Origin: Comamonas sp. SCN 67-35
GTDB lineage: Bacteria > Pseudomonadota > Gammaproteobacteria > Burkholderiales > Burkholderiaceae_C
Assembly (NCBI GenBank): GCA_001725255.1
Contig: MEFV01000004.1
Location: 62,001-126,000 of the forward strand
Direction: 5' to 3'
Length of the DNA: 64,000 bases
Notes under the pieces: model-generated
Told to the model about the DNA's origin: nothing
Database searches by the model: none
Seen by the model: the letters and a program-made list of their open reading frames with translations, nothing else
Made by a program: the position numbers and the translations under genes
Shown here: one piece after another, positions 17,718 through 26,296 of the stretch
How the letters are laid out: every line of letters starts with the position of its first letter
How positions within the stretch are numbered: position 1 is the stretch's first letter

Positions 17718-18379
17718 GCGCCCTTGGCCACCATCCATCCCACACCCCGCACGTTGCGTATCACCTCGGCGCCCAGCTTGCGCCGCAGCGCATGAATCAG
17801 GTACTCTACCGCGTTGCTCTGCACTTCCTCGCCCCAGCCGTAGAGGCGATCTTCCAGTTCGCCGCGCGAGAGGATCGCGCCCGGGCGCAGCAACAGCGCC
17901 TGCAGCAGTGCAAATTCGCGCTGCGACAGCGGCACCGGCTGGCCCCCGGCCATCGTCGCCTCGCGTGTGGCCGGATCGAGCGTCACGATGCCGTTGCCCA
18001 GCACCGGCGCCGCCTGCCCGCCCTTGCGCCGCAGCACGGCGCGCATGCGCGCCAGCAGCTCGGCCATCTCGAAGGGCTTGAGCACGTAGTCGTCCGCGCC
18101 GCCGTCGAGCCCGCGCAGACGCGCATCGAGCGCGTCACGCGCGGTGATGATAATGAGCGGCACCGTGTCCTTGCGCGCGCGCAGGCTGGCCAGCACCTGC
18201 AGCCCGTCCTGGCCCGGCAGGCCCAGGTCCAGCAGCACCAGGTCGTAGCGCTGGACGGCCAGCGTATCGAGCGCGAGGTGGCCATCGCGCACCCAGTCGG
18301 CGGCGAAGGCGGCGTCCTTCAGCGCGTCGTGCACGGCTTCACCGATCATGGGGTCGTCTTCAACCAGGAGTACGCGCAT
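17714..18379 (-). CDS. OmpR-family response regulator, QseB/PmrA-like
   Basis: 221 residues: receiver domain with VEDDP at the N terminus, phospho-acceptor Asp in LVLLDLGLPGQDGL and Lys in DDYVLKPFEM; then a winged-helix output domain (LSQREFALLQALL, SNAVEYLIHALRRKL, RNVRGVGWM). It is followed in an overlapping ATGA by the kinase gene. It lies 69 bases downstream of the RND permease gene on the same strand, so it may be co-transcribed with the pump and control it. Confidence 0.92.
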   Translation of the reverse strand: MRVLLVEDDPMIGEAVHDALKDAAFAADWVRDGHLALDTLAVQRYDLVLLDLGLPGQDGLQVLASLRARKDTVPLIIITARDALDARLRGLDGGADDYVLKPFEMAELLARMRAVLRRKGGQAAPVLGNGIVTLDPATREATMAGGQPVPLSQREFALLQALLLRPGAILSRGELEDRLYGWGEEVQSNAVEYLIHALRRKLGAEVIRNVRGVGWMVAKGA

Positions 18380-18448
18380 GGGGAATCCACTCAGTTCGAG
18401 GATGGCAAGGCATCCAGGTGGGACATGTCATCGTCAATGCTGCAGTAT

Positions 18449-21400
18449 TCATGATTTTTCCAGCAATGGCGGCGTGCTCTCCAGGGATTCGTGGCTCGGC
18501 AGGGCCAGCCGCATCAACGCCGGCAACACCACCAGCACCAGCGGCATCTGCACGATCAGGCCGGTGATGATGGCCACGGCCAGCGGTTGCTGCATGGCCG
18601 AGCCCTGGCCGATCGCCAGCGCCAGCGGCAGCAGCGCCAGGATGGCAGCGATGGTGGTCATGGCGATCGGGCGCAGCCGGTTGGCGCCGGCCGCCAGCAG
18701 CGCCTCGTGCAGTGCCATGCCCTCGTGCTCGCGCAGCAGGAAATATTCGGAGACGTAGAAGATCGCCACCTCGGTCACGATACCGACGATCATGGTCATG
18801 CCCATCATCGAGGTGATGTTGAGCTCGATGCCTGTGACCCACAGGCCGATGAAGACCGCGCCGACTGCCAGCAGCGGCATCAACAGCACCGCCGCCGCGA
18901 TGCGAAAGCGCTCGTACAGAAACAGCAGCAGCGCGAACACCAGCGCCACCGCCGCAGCAAACACCACCATCAACCCCTGAAAGGCGATTTGCTGCTGCTG
19001 GTACAGGCCGCCCAGCGCGGTGTAGGCGCCCGCGCCCAGCAGGCCTGGCTGGCGCAGCACCTGCTTGACGTCGGCAATCGTCGAGCCCAGGTCGCGCCCG
19101 CTGATGCGCCCGGTCACCGCCACCATGCGCTTCAAGTTTTCGCTTTCGATCTGCGGCTGGCCCGACACTGCCGTCAACGTGGCCACGCGCTCCAGCGGGA
19201 ACAGGTGGCCGTCAGGCGCGCGCAGCAGCAGCGTGCGCAAGGCGGTGTCGTTGTCGCGGGTGGATGCGGGCGTCCACACGCGCACGCCGATCATCCGGGG
19301 CGCTTGCTGCACCTGCGCCGCGACGTTGCCCGAGAGCGCGTCCGACAGCGCCTGCGCCACCCAGGCCGGGTCCACGCCTTCGAGCGCGGCGCGCTCGGGC
19401 TGCACCCGGATGTCGATCGCGTCTCCTGCGGGGTTGATGCCGTCGCGCACGTCCACCACGCCCGCCACCTTGCCAAGCGCATCGGCCACGCGCCGCGCCG
19501 AGGCGTACAGCACCTCGGGGTCGTCGGAAAAAATCTTCACCTGGATCGGCTGCGGCACGGCCGTGAGGTCGCCGATCACGTCCTCCATGAGCTGCATCAT
19601 CTCGATGTCGACGCCCGGCACCTCGTGCTCGACGCGGGCGCGCATCTCGTCCATCACCTGGTCGATCGGCTCGCGCGGCCCGCTCTTGAGGCGGATGAAA
19701 AAGTCGCCCTGGTTGGCCTCGGTGAGGCCGCCGCCCATCTGCGTGCCGGTGCGCCGCGAGTAGGTGTGCACGTTGGGGTTGGCGCGCACGATGGCTTCGA
19801 TCTGGCGCAGCAGCCGGTCGGTTTCCGTGAGCGACGTGCCGGGCGGCGTGCGGTAGTCGATGACAAAACCGCCCTCGTCCATCGCCGGCATGAAGCCCGA
19901 GCCCACCCGCCCGTAAGCCAGCCCACTGACCAGCACCAACGGAACCAGCCCCGCCAGCAGCCACCACGGGCGCGCCAGCACGCCCTGCAGCAGGCGCAGG
20001 TAAGCGCGGCGCAGGCGGGGAAAGAGCCAGCCCTTTTCCTCGTCCTGCGCGGCGTCGCGCGCGCCCAGCAGCTGGTCGCACAGCAGGGGCACGGCCAGCA
20101 GCGCGATCAGGAACGAGATCACCAGTGCGCTGGCCATGGTGATGGACAGCGCCTTGAAGAACGCGCCGGTCACGCCGGTGAGGAAGGCCAGCGGCACGAA
20201 GATGATGATGGTGGCCGCCGACGAGCCCGCCAGGGGCCGCATGAATTCGAGCGCGGCGGCCATCACGCGACCGCCGTCGAAGCGCTCGGCGCCGCCCTCG
20301 CGCACGCGGCGCACGATCTGCTCGACCATGACGATGGCGTCGTCGATGATGAGACCGACGGCCGCCGCCATGCCCCCCAGCGTCATGATGTTGAACCCCA
20401 TGTGCAACACACCCAACAGCACCGAGGTGGCGGCCATCACGGTGGGCACCACCGCTACTGCGATCAAGGTGATCTTCCAGTTGCGCAGGAACACCAGCAG
20501 CGTGAGCGCAGCCAGTAGCACGCCGATCAGGATGGCGTCGCGCACGCCCGCTGCCGAAGCGGTGACCAGCTCGCTCTGGTCGTACCAGTTGGCCAGCGTG
20601 ACGTCTTTTGGCAGGCTGACGTTCGCCGCCGCGAGCTGATCTCGGATGCCCTGCGCGATGGCCACGCTGTTGCTGCCTGGCTGCTGGTAGATGTTGAGCA
20701 GGACCGCGTCCTTGCCGTCGGCGGTGACGCGTATCCACTGCGGCGCAGCGGCGCGCGCTACCTCGGCCACGTCGCCCAGGTGCACCACGCCCTGCGGCGA
20801 CGCAGCCACCACGATGCGGCGGATCTGCTCGGGCGTGACGGTGGCGCCGTGGGCCACCACGAGGTAGAGCTTGTAATGGTCTTCCAGCCGCCCGGCGGCG
20901 CTGATGGCATTGGCCGCCGTGACGGCGCGCGCCAGATCGGCCAGCGCCAGCCCCCGCGCGGCCAGACGCGCCGGATCAGCGGTAACGCGGTATTCCTCTT
21001 GTGCACCGCCCTGCACCTCGATGCGTGCCACCCCCGGCACGGAGGCCAGCAAGGGCCTGAGCTGGTACTGCGCCAGATCATGCAGCTGTGCCAGCGATTC
21101 GCTGGTCGAGGTCAGGCTGTAGGCGATGACCGGCAGCTTGGTCGGGTCCATGCGCCGCACGCTGGTGCGCGTGCCGGCCGGCAACGCGGGCAGCAGTTGC
21201 GCGACGGCGGCGTTGACCTGCAAGGCCACCTCCACCATGTTCGCGTTCCAGTCGAAATTGAGCGCCACCTCGGCGCTGCCACGGCTGGTGGTGGCATGCA
21301 CGTCCTGTACGCCGGGGATGCGGCGCAGCGCCTCTTCCATCGGCCGGGTGACGAGCATGGCCATCTGGTCGGCCGGACGGTCGCCGGCATCCAGGCTCAC

Positions 21401-21538
21401 CACCACGCGCGGGAATTCGGCCTTGGGAAACAGCGTGATCGGCAGGCGCAGCGCGGAAGCCACGCCCGCCAGCGCCAGCAGCGCCACCAGAAAAAGAATC
21501 GAGCGCCGGTGGCGCTGCATCCACAGCCCGAGGTTCAT
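18449..21538 (-). CDS. RND-family efflux transporter permease
   Basis: 1029 residues with the usual RND plan: one N-terminal helix (ILFLVALLALAGVASAL), a large periplasmic loop, six helices, a second loop and six helices. Helix 4 contains the proton-relay pair in VGLIIDDAIVMVEQI. At the helix-10 position where AcrB carries its essential lysine, this protein reads GIVTEVAIFYVSE, so the relay must differ from AcrB. Helix 4 lacks the DFG-IVDG pattern of CzcA metal pumps. The substrate is unknown. The gene overlaps the adaptor gene by four bases and is third in an outer membrane factor-adaptor-permease operon. Confidence 0.9.
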   Translation of the reverse strand: MNLGLWMQRHRRSILFLVALLALAGVASALRLPITLFPKAEFPRVVVSLDAGDRPADQMAMLVTRPMEEALRRIPGVQDVHATTSRGSAEVALNFDWNANMVEVALQVNAAVAQLLPALPAGTRTSVRRMDPTKLPVIAYSLTSTSESLAQLHDLAQYQLRPLLASVPGVARIEVQGGAQEEYRVTADPARLAARGLALADLARAVTAANAISAAGRLEDHYKLYLVVAHGATVTPEQIRRIVVAASPQGVVHLGDVAEVARAAAPQWIRVTADGKDAVLLNIYQQPGSNSVAIAQGIRDQLAAANVSLPKDVTLANWYDQSELVTASAAGVRDAILIGVLLAALTLLVFLRNWKITLIAVAVVPTVMAATSVLLGVLHMGFNIMTLGGMAAAVGLIIDDAIVMVEQIVRRVREGGAERFDGGRVMAAALEFMRPLAGSSAATIIIFVPLAFLTGVTGAFFKALSITMASALVISFLIALLAVPLLCDQLLGARDAAQDEEKGWLFPRLRRAYLRLLQGVLARPWWLLAGLVPLVLVSGLAYGRVGSGFMPAMDEGGFVIDYRTPPGTSLTETDRLLRQIEAIVRANPNVHTYSRRTGTQMGGGLTEANQGDFFIRLKSGPREPIDQVMDEMRARVEHEVPGVDIEMMQLMEDVIGDLTAVPQPIQVKIFSDDPEVLYASARRVADALGKVAGVVDVRDGINPAGDAIDIRVQPERAALEGVDPAWVAQALSDALSGNVAAQVQQAPRMIGVRVWTPASTRDNDTALRTLLLRAPDGHLFPLERVATLTAVSGQPQIESENLKRMVAVTGRISGRDLGSTIADVKQVLRQPGLLGAGAYTALGGLYQQQQIAFQGLMVVFAAAVALVFALLLFLYERFRIAAAVLLMPLLAVGAVFIGLWVTGIELNITSMMGMTMIVGIVTEVAIFYVSEYFLLREHEGMALHEALLAAGANRLRPIAMTTIAAILALLPLALAIGQGSAMQQPLAVAIITGLIVQMPLVLVVLPALMRLALPSHESLESTPPLLEKS

Positions 21539-22599
21539 TGGCCAACCTCGCGCACAGCCATGCCGTCAGACAGCTGGTAGTTGCCCTGCACCACGAGCGC
21601 CTGCCCGCCTTGCAGCGCGCCGTCCACCCCCAGGTGCGCCCCGTCGTCCACCCGCACCTGCACCGGCACGCGCCGGGCATGACCCGCCTCTACCTGGTAG
21701 ACGTGGGCGCCCTTGGCATCCTGCAGCACTGCCAAGCGCGGCACCACCCAGTGCTCGCCGCCCGTCAACGTGATGACGCCGCGCACCGGCTCACCCGGTA
21801 TCAGGTCGGCGCCACCGCCGGGGGCCAACTCCACCGAGGTATCCACCAGCCGGCTTTGCGGGTTGATCGCGGCCTGCACGCGGCGCACGCGCCCGGTCAG
21901 GGGTGCACTGCTGGCGCCCGCAGGCGCGGCGAGCGACGTGACCGCCACGGCCGCGCCCACTGGCACCGCGCGCCGCAACGCGGGATCGAGGCCGAGCGTG
22001 ACGCGCACGGGCACCGCAGCCCCGGTGTGGCCCAGTTGCAACACCACCGCGCCGGGTGCGACACGGTCGCCCTGTGCGGCCACCACTTTGACGACCACCC
22101 CGTCATGGGGCGCGCGCACCGGGCGTTCCCCCGTGTCGGCGCCCAGTTGGCGCTGTGCAGCCAGGGCCTGCTCGGCATCGGCCAGGGTCTTTTCGGCGGC
22201 GGCCAGTTGAGAGCGCGTGGCCAGGCGTTGCGCCAGCAGGACACGCGTGCGTTCGACTTCGCCACGCGCCAGCACCACGGCGTTGCGGGCCTGCTCGGCG
22301 ACCAGGACGGCACCAGGGTCGGCGCGTGCGACAAACAGCACGTCGCCCCGGTGCACCGTTTGCCCCGCGCTGGCGTGCAGGCGCGTGATCTGCGCGGCAT
22401 ACGGCAGACTAAGGACGGTCTGGCTCTCCTGCGACAGCGTCACCGTGCCGTAAACCACGGTCTTGGGCGCGATCACGGCGCGCTGCGCCGGGGCGGTCTT
22501 GACCTGGGCGATGGGCCCGTCCTGCGCGGTGGGCTGGTCCTGCGCCAAAGTGGTGCTCGCAAGGCAGGCCAGCGCCAGGGTTGCGATGGCTAATCTCAT
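21535..22599 (-). CDS. RND efflux periplasmic adaptor (HlyD/membrane-fusion family)
   Basis: 354 residues with a signal peptide (MRLAIATLALACLASTTLAQ). A lipoyl-like half motif (ASAGQTVHRGDVLFV), a coiled-coil hairpin rich in Ala, Gln and Arg at about residues 100-150, the second lipoyl half (VRAPHDGVVVKVVAAQGDRV) and a beta-barrel domain follow in order. It bridges the inner-membrane permease and the outer-membrane channel. It overlaps both neighbouring cistrons by four bases (ATGA), so the three pump proteins should be made together. Confidence 0.9.
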   Translation of the reverse strand: MRLAIATLALACLASTTLAQDQPTAQDGPIAQVKTAPAQRAVIAPKTVVYGTVTLSQESQTVLSLPYAAQITRLHASAGQTVHRGDVLFVARADPGAVLVAEQARNAVVLARGEVERTRVLLAQRLATRSQLAAAEKTLADAEQALAAQRQLGADTGERPVRAPHDGVVVKVVAAQGDRVAPGAVVLQLGHTGAAVPVRVTLGLDPALRRAVPVGAAVAVTSLAAPAGASSAPLTGRVRRVQAAINPQSRLVDTSVELAPGGGADLIPGEPVRGVITLTGGEHWVVPRLAVLQDAKGAHVYQVEAGHARRVPVQVRVDDGAHLGVDGALQGGQALVVQGNYQLSDGMAVREVGQ

Positions 22600-24011
22600 T
22601 TCTTCTCCTGGGGTTGGATCGTCTCTGATGCGGTGCGTGGCGCGTGCGCTTCGGGCAGCACTTGGGGCAACTCGCCGCCCAGCAACGCCTGCAGGGCGAT
22701 GCGCTGCTCGAACAGGGTGCGTTCCAGCGCCAGCGCGTCCATGCGCTTGGCCAGCAGGGCGGTTTGTAGGTCCACGACACTGACCAGCGTCATCTGGCGT
22801 GCGGCGTAGGCCTGCCCCGCCGCTTGCGCGGTGCTTGAGAGCGCCTGCACCGTGGCGCGCGTGCTGCCGAGCTGCGAATGCAGCAGCGCCTGGTCGTCCA
22901 GGATCTGCGCGATCTCGGCACGCGCGGCGTTGACGCGATTCTGGTATTCGTCATGCAAGCGCTGGCGCGTGGCGGTCTCGACGGCGATGTTGCCGCGATT
23001 GCCGTTGAAAACGGGCAGGCTCACGCCCAGCGAAAAGCCGCTGGTGTAAAGCCGCGAGGTGTCGCGCGCCCGCGTGAAGCCCATAGTGAGCGAGGGAAAC
23101 TGCGCCAACACCGCCGCGCGCAAGCGCGCCTCCTGCGCCTCGTAGCCTGCGGAGAGCGCCAGCAGATCGGGGCGGCGAGCGGCCAGGTGCTGCAGCGCCG
23201 CGCGCACGGCGCCTTCATCGAGTTGCGTCGGCGGCTGCATCGGTGCCAGCGCAAGTTGCACGTCGGGCGCGAGCCCGAGCAGCGCATTGAGCGCCGCGCG
23301 CGCCTGGCGCATTTGGCGCGTCTGCTCATCGAGCTGGCGCTGCGCATCGGCCTGCGCCACCTCATAGGGGCTGATCGCGTCCAGCGTGAGATTGCCGGCA
23401 GCGAGCGCCTGCCGGGCAGCGGAGAGTCGCTCACCGGTCAGCGCCACGCCCTGCGCCAGCAACGTGCGCGATCGCTCCAGCATGGAAATGCCGACGAACA
23501 GCTTGCGTGCCTGTGCCACCACCTGCCATTCCTGCCACAGCAGCGCGAGATCGACCTTGCGCTCGTCGCTGCCGGCGGCATCGCGCCGCGCCGAAAGCGT
23601 GATGAGCGACCCGAAATCCAACGACAAACCGGCATTGAAGGCATTGGAAAAGCCAGCCTTGCCGGGCCGGTCGTGCGTCAGGCTGAACTGCGGGTCGGGC
23701 AGCAGCCCGGCGGCAAAGGCTTGGGCGCGCGCGATGCCGGCATCGGCGCGCGCCAGCTTCAGATCTGGGTTGCCCGCCACGGCCAGCATGGCTACCGTGG
23801 TCATGTCCAGCGGCTGGGCCGGATCGAATGCGTGTGAGGCGAGCCCCGGCAGATCGAGTGTTTGCGCCGCCAGGCCCAGCGAGCGCAGATCGTGCGCGGC
23901 CGTCGGCGTTTCGGCCAGCTGCAGCGGCTGGTAGCCGACGCAGCCCACCAAGGCGAGGGCCAGGGCCAGTACAGCCGCGTGAGAAGCAAAATTCAAGATG
24001 ATGGACAGCAT
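22596..24011 (-). CDS. TolC-like outer membrane factor of the RND pump, probable lipoprotein
   Basis: 471 residues. The start has a hydrophobic signal ending in LALVGC, a lipobox, so the protein is probably acylated. The body has two outer-membrane-efflux repeats with long Ala/Gln/Arg-rich helices and the typical segment TSGFSLGVSLPVFNGNRGN. It is the exit duct for the RND permease. It is the first cistron of the pump operon; the promoter must lie in or beyond the dedA remnant immediately upstream, which suggests that the pump operon joined this site by rearrangement. Confidence 0.88.
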   Translation of the reverse strand: MLSIILNFASHAAVLALALALVGCVGYQPLQLAETPTAAHDLRSLGLAAQTLDLPGLASHAFDPAQPLDMTTVAMLAVAGNPDLKLARADAGIARAQAFAAGLLPDPQFSLTHDRPGKAGFSNAFNAGLSLDFGSLITLSARRDAAGSDERKVDLALLWQEWQVVAQARKLFVGISMLERSRTLLAQGVALTGERLSAARQALAAGNLTLDAISPYEVAQADAQRQLDEQTRQMRQARAALNALLGLAPDVQLALAPMQPPTQLDEGAVRAALQHLAARRPDLLALSAGYEAQEARLRAAVLAQFPSLTMGFTRARDTSRLYTSGFSLGVSLPVFNGNRGNIAVETATRQRLHDEYQNRVNAARAEIAQILDDQALLHSQLGSTRATVQALSSTAQAAGQAYAARQMTLVSVVDLQTALLAKRMDALALERTLFEQRIALQALLGGELPQVLPEAHAPRTASETIQPQEKK

Positions 24012-24024
24012 GATGGTTGCAGAT

Positions 24025-24177
24025 TCAAACGGTGGCCACCGCGATCACCCATGGCAAGGTCAGATCGCCATGAAAAGCCGCCGCACCGGCGGGCCAGCAG
24101 CACGGTTTCGCCTTCCAGGAAGGTGCCAGCCCCACGGCCACGTAGCCGTAGGTCTGAATGAATCCAGCGATATCCAC
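24025..24177 (-). pseudogene. dedA-family gene stump with two frameshifts
   Basis: From GTG 24177, behind AGGAGG at good spacing, the frame reads VDIAGFIQTYGYVAVGL; a neighbouring frame continues GTFLEGETVLLA; the first frame resumes with AAFHGDLTLPWVIAVATV and stops at 24025. Joined, these make the N-terminal 50 residues of a DedA-family membrane protein, with one G missing after the VGL codons and one extra C before the Ala run. Everything after that is absent: the outer membrane factor gene begins 14 bases on. This is a broken, truncated remnant, unless the two indels are sequencing errors, which would still leave it truncated. Confidence 0.7.
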
Positions 24178-24241
24178 GCCCAGCCCTCCTGCACATCCGC
24201 CCCACGCGGATGCCTCCCATGATGCCCCGACTGAACCGCAC

Positions 24242-24673
24242 TCAGGCCTTGCCCTGCATGCGGTCGAAAGTCTTGAGCAAATCGTCCAGCGCCGCCTTGC
24301 AATCGGTTTGCGTGGGCGCATCGGCGCGCACCGCCTTGAGCGCGCGGTCGATGGCCTTGTCCACGACGTGCCAGTCGTCTGCGGCACGCGGCTTGAGCCC
24401 GGCCTCGGCCGAATCCCAGGCCAGCTCCAGATCCTTGATGCGGGTCTTGGCACCCGCCAGATCGTTTTTGTCCACCAGCGCCGAGACATCGGCGGCGATG
24501 GCGCGAAAGACAGAAAGATTGCCAAGCGCGGACGCTACCCTGGCCGCTGGCGCGCCCGAAGGCGCCGCCGCTACGGGGGCATCGGCCGGTTTGGAACACC
24601 CGACCAGCGCGGCGGCTAGGGTCAGGGCTGCCAGAGCAGTGGCCGGGAAACAACGAAAGTTCAGTGATGGCAT
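24242..24673 (-). CDS. Putative lipoprotein of unknown function
   Basis: 143 residues starting at ATG 24673 with CAGGAG a few bases upstream. The signal sequence ends in LAAALVGC, a clear lipobox, followed by an Ala/Pro linker. The mature part ([23 protein letters not shown], then [31 protein letters not shown]) is predicted mainly helical and recalls small periplasmic helical-bundle lipoproteins, but I cannot name the family. It is 27 bases downstream of the COG4705-type membrane protein gene and on the same strand, so the two may be co-expressed. Confidence 0.75.
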   Translation of the reverse strand: MPSLNFRCFPATALAALTLAAALVGCSKPADAPVAAAPSGAPAARVASALGNLSVFRAIAADVSALVDKNDLAGAKTRIKDLELAWDSAEAGLKPRAADDWHVVDKAIDRALKAVRADAPTQTDCKAALDDLLKTFDRMQGKA

Positions 24674-24700
24674 GACATGCTCCTGTGACAACGGGTGCGT

Positions 24701-25486
24701 TCAATGGGTGCCAGCGGCCAGCCGCCGCTCGTTCGACAAGGTGTATTGCTCCATACCCACCAGCAGCACGATCACCGTCAGGAACAGCGCGCTGGTCCAC
24801 ATCACGCCCATGCCTAGGCCGCCGTAGGTCTTGGCCTGCGTCAGCAGGTCGCCCAGCGCGGCGCCAAACGGGCGCGTCAGGATGTAGGCGATCCAGAAGG
24901 TCAGCACCGCATGGCCCCCGAGGCGAAACGCCAGCCAGGTTAGCGCGATCAGGCCGCCGAAGGCGATCGCGCCGCGCGTGAAGCCCAGGTGCAGCGCCTC
25001 GGTGGCCAGGTCACCTGCGGCGGTGCCCATGGCGAAGGTGCACAGGATGGCGGCCCAGTAGAACAGCTCGCGCCGCCGTGTCTTGATGTCGTGGATGGAC
25101 AGCGTGCGCTCCACCCGCCACCAGACGGCAAAGATGAGCGCCAGCAGCACGGCGAAGGCCGGCGTGCTGGCATAGAGGCTGATGCCCAGGCCGTCGGTCA
25201 TCAGATCGGTGATCTGGGTGCCCACCACGCTGACCAGCACCACGGTGAGCCAGTACTTCCAGGGCGTGTAGCGCGAGCTGCGCAGCTGCACGACCAGCGC
25301 CAGCAGCAGCAGCGCGCCCATGAGGGCGCCCGTGAAGCCCTGGCCCAGGCCGGCATCGACAGCCAGGTAGTCGGCGCCGGTCTCGCCCACGGTGGTGCAC
25401 AGGATCTTGACGATCCAGAACGCCAGCGTGATCTGTGGCACCTTGACGAGCCAGTCGTCGGATGAAATCGCAGGCAGGCGGTTCAT
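24701..25486 (-). CDS. Multi-pass membrane protein (COG4705-type, uncharacterised)
   Basis: 261 residues with about eight hydrophobic helices. The opening VPQITLAFWIVKILCTTVGE and the later HAVLTFWIAYILTRPFGA are related to each other, so the protein appears built from an internal duplication, as is usual for this uncharacterised group. ATG 25486 follows GGGAAA in the upstream region. Its function is not known. The lipoprotein gene follows on the same strand. Very long minus-strand frames covering 24701-27562 are continuations of this frame through trpS and are not real N-terminal extensions. Confidence 0.8.
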   Translation of the reverse strand: MNRLPAISSDDWLVKVPQITLAFWIVKILCTTVGETGADYLAVDAGLGQGFTGALMGALLLLALVVQLRSSRYTPWKYWLTVVLVSVVGTQITDLMTDGLGISLYASTPAFAVLLALIFAVWWRVERTLSIHDIKTRRRELFYWAAILCTFAMGTAAGDLATEALHLGFTRGAIAFGGLIALTWLAFRLGGHAVLTFWIAYILTRPFGAALGDLLTQAKTYGGLGMGVMWTSALFLTVIVLLVGMEQYTLSNERRLAAGTH

Positions 25487-25621
25487 GGTGTTTCCCTTTC
25501 CGGGTCTTTGGACGGGATCCGACTGTGCGCGGCTTGACTTAGCCCAGCCATAGGAGCGCCAGCGAGCGCGGCCTCGCCGGGTTTTCGAGCGCCTGGGCCG
25601 CGTCTGAGACAATCGCGCCCC

Positions 25622-26287
25622 GTGAACGCCGACACTCTCCAGACCATCCTCATCTACGCGCTGCCCGTGCTTCTGTCGATCACGGTGCACGAATCCGCCC
25701 ACGGCTACGCCGCGCGCCACTTCGGCGACCACACGGCCGAGAGGATGGGGCGCATCACGCTCAACCCGCTCAAGCACATCGACCCCATCGGCACCATCGC
25801 GATGCCGCTGTTTCTGTACTTCGCCACCTCGGGCGCCTTTCTTTTCGGCTATGCCAAGCCGGTGCCGGTCAACTTCGGCGCGCTGCGCAACCCCAAGCGC
25901 GACATGGTCTGGGTGGCGCTGGCCGGCCCCGCCTCCAACCTGGCGCAGGCGATCGGCTGGGCGCTGCTGCTCGTGCTCTACGCGGCGCTGGGCGTGACCG
26001 AGCCTTTCTTCGTCAAGATGGCGCAAGGCGGCATCCTCGCCAACCTCGTGATGTGGGCCTTCAACCTGTTTCCGCTGCCGCCGCTCGATGGCGGTCGCAT
26101 CCTCGTGGGGCTGCTGCCCTGGCGCCAGGCGCAATGGGTGGCGCGCACGGAGCCCTACGGTTTTTTCATCGTCATGGCGCTCGTCGTGGCGGGGGTGGTG
26201 GGCACTTACTGGCTGATGCCGCTGATGCAGTTCGGCTACGCGCTGATCCAGTGGCTCATCACGCCGCTCGTGGCCCTGCTGCACTGA
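25622..26287 (+). CDS. Site-2 protease family membrane metalloprotease (M50)
   Basis: 221 residues, GTG start at 25622. The zinc motif HESAH lies in the first membrane helix (VLLSITVHESAHGYAARHFGD) and the third ligand is supplied by PPLDGGRIL near residue 155. Other helices are visible at MVWVALAGPASNLAQAIGW, ILANLVMWAFNLF and FFIVMALVVAGVVG. Such short M50 proteins cleave membrane-embedded substrates, though the targets of this subgroup are unknown. Pairing with trpS (9 bases downstream) suggests one transcript. Confidence 0.88.
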   Translation: MNADTLQTILIYALPVLLSITVHESAHGYAARHFGDHTAERMGRITLNPLKHIDPIGTIAMPLFLYFATSGAFLFGYAKPVPVNFGALRNPKRDMVWVALAGPASNLAQAIGWALLLVLYAALGVTEPFFVKMAQGGILANLVMWAFNLFPLPPLDGGRILVGLLPWRQAQWVARTEPYGFFIVMALVVAGVVGTYWLMPLMQFGYALIQWLITPLVALLH

Positions 26288-26296
26288 TTTTTTCTT

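Noticed and set aside
18491..20518. A 675-codon plus-strand frame opposite the RND permease gene
   Set aside because: It is made almost entirely of Gln, His, Arg and Asp, the typical antisense signature of a membrane protein gene.
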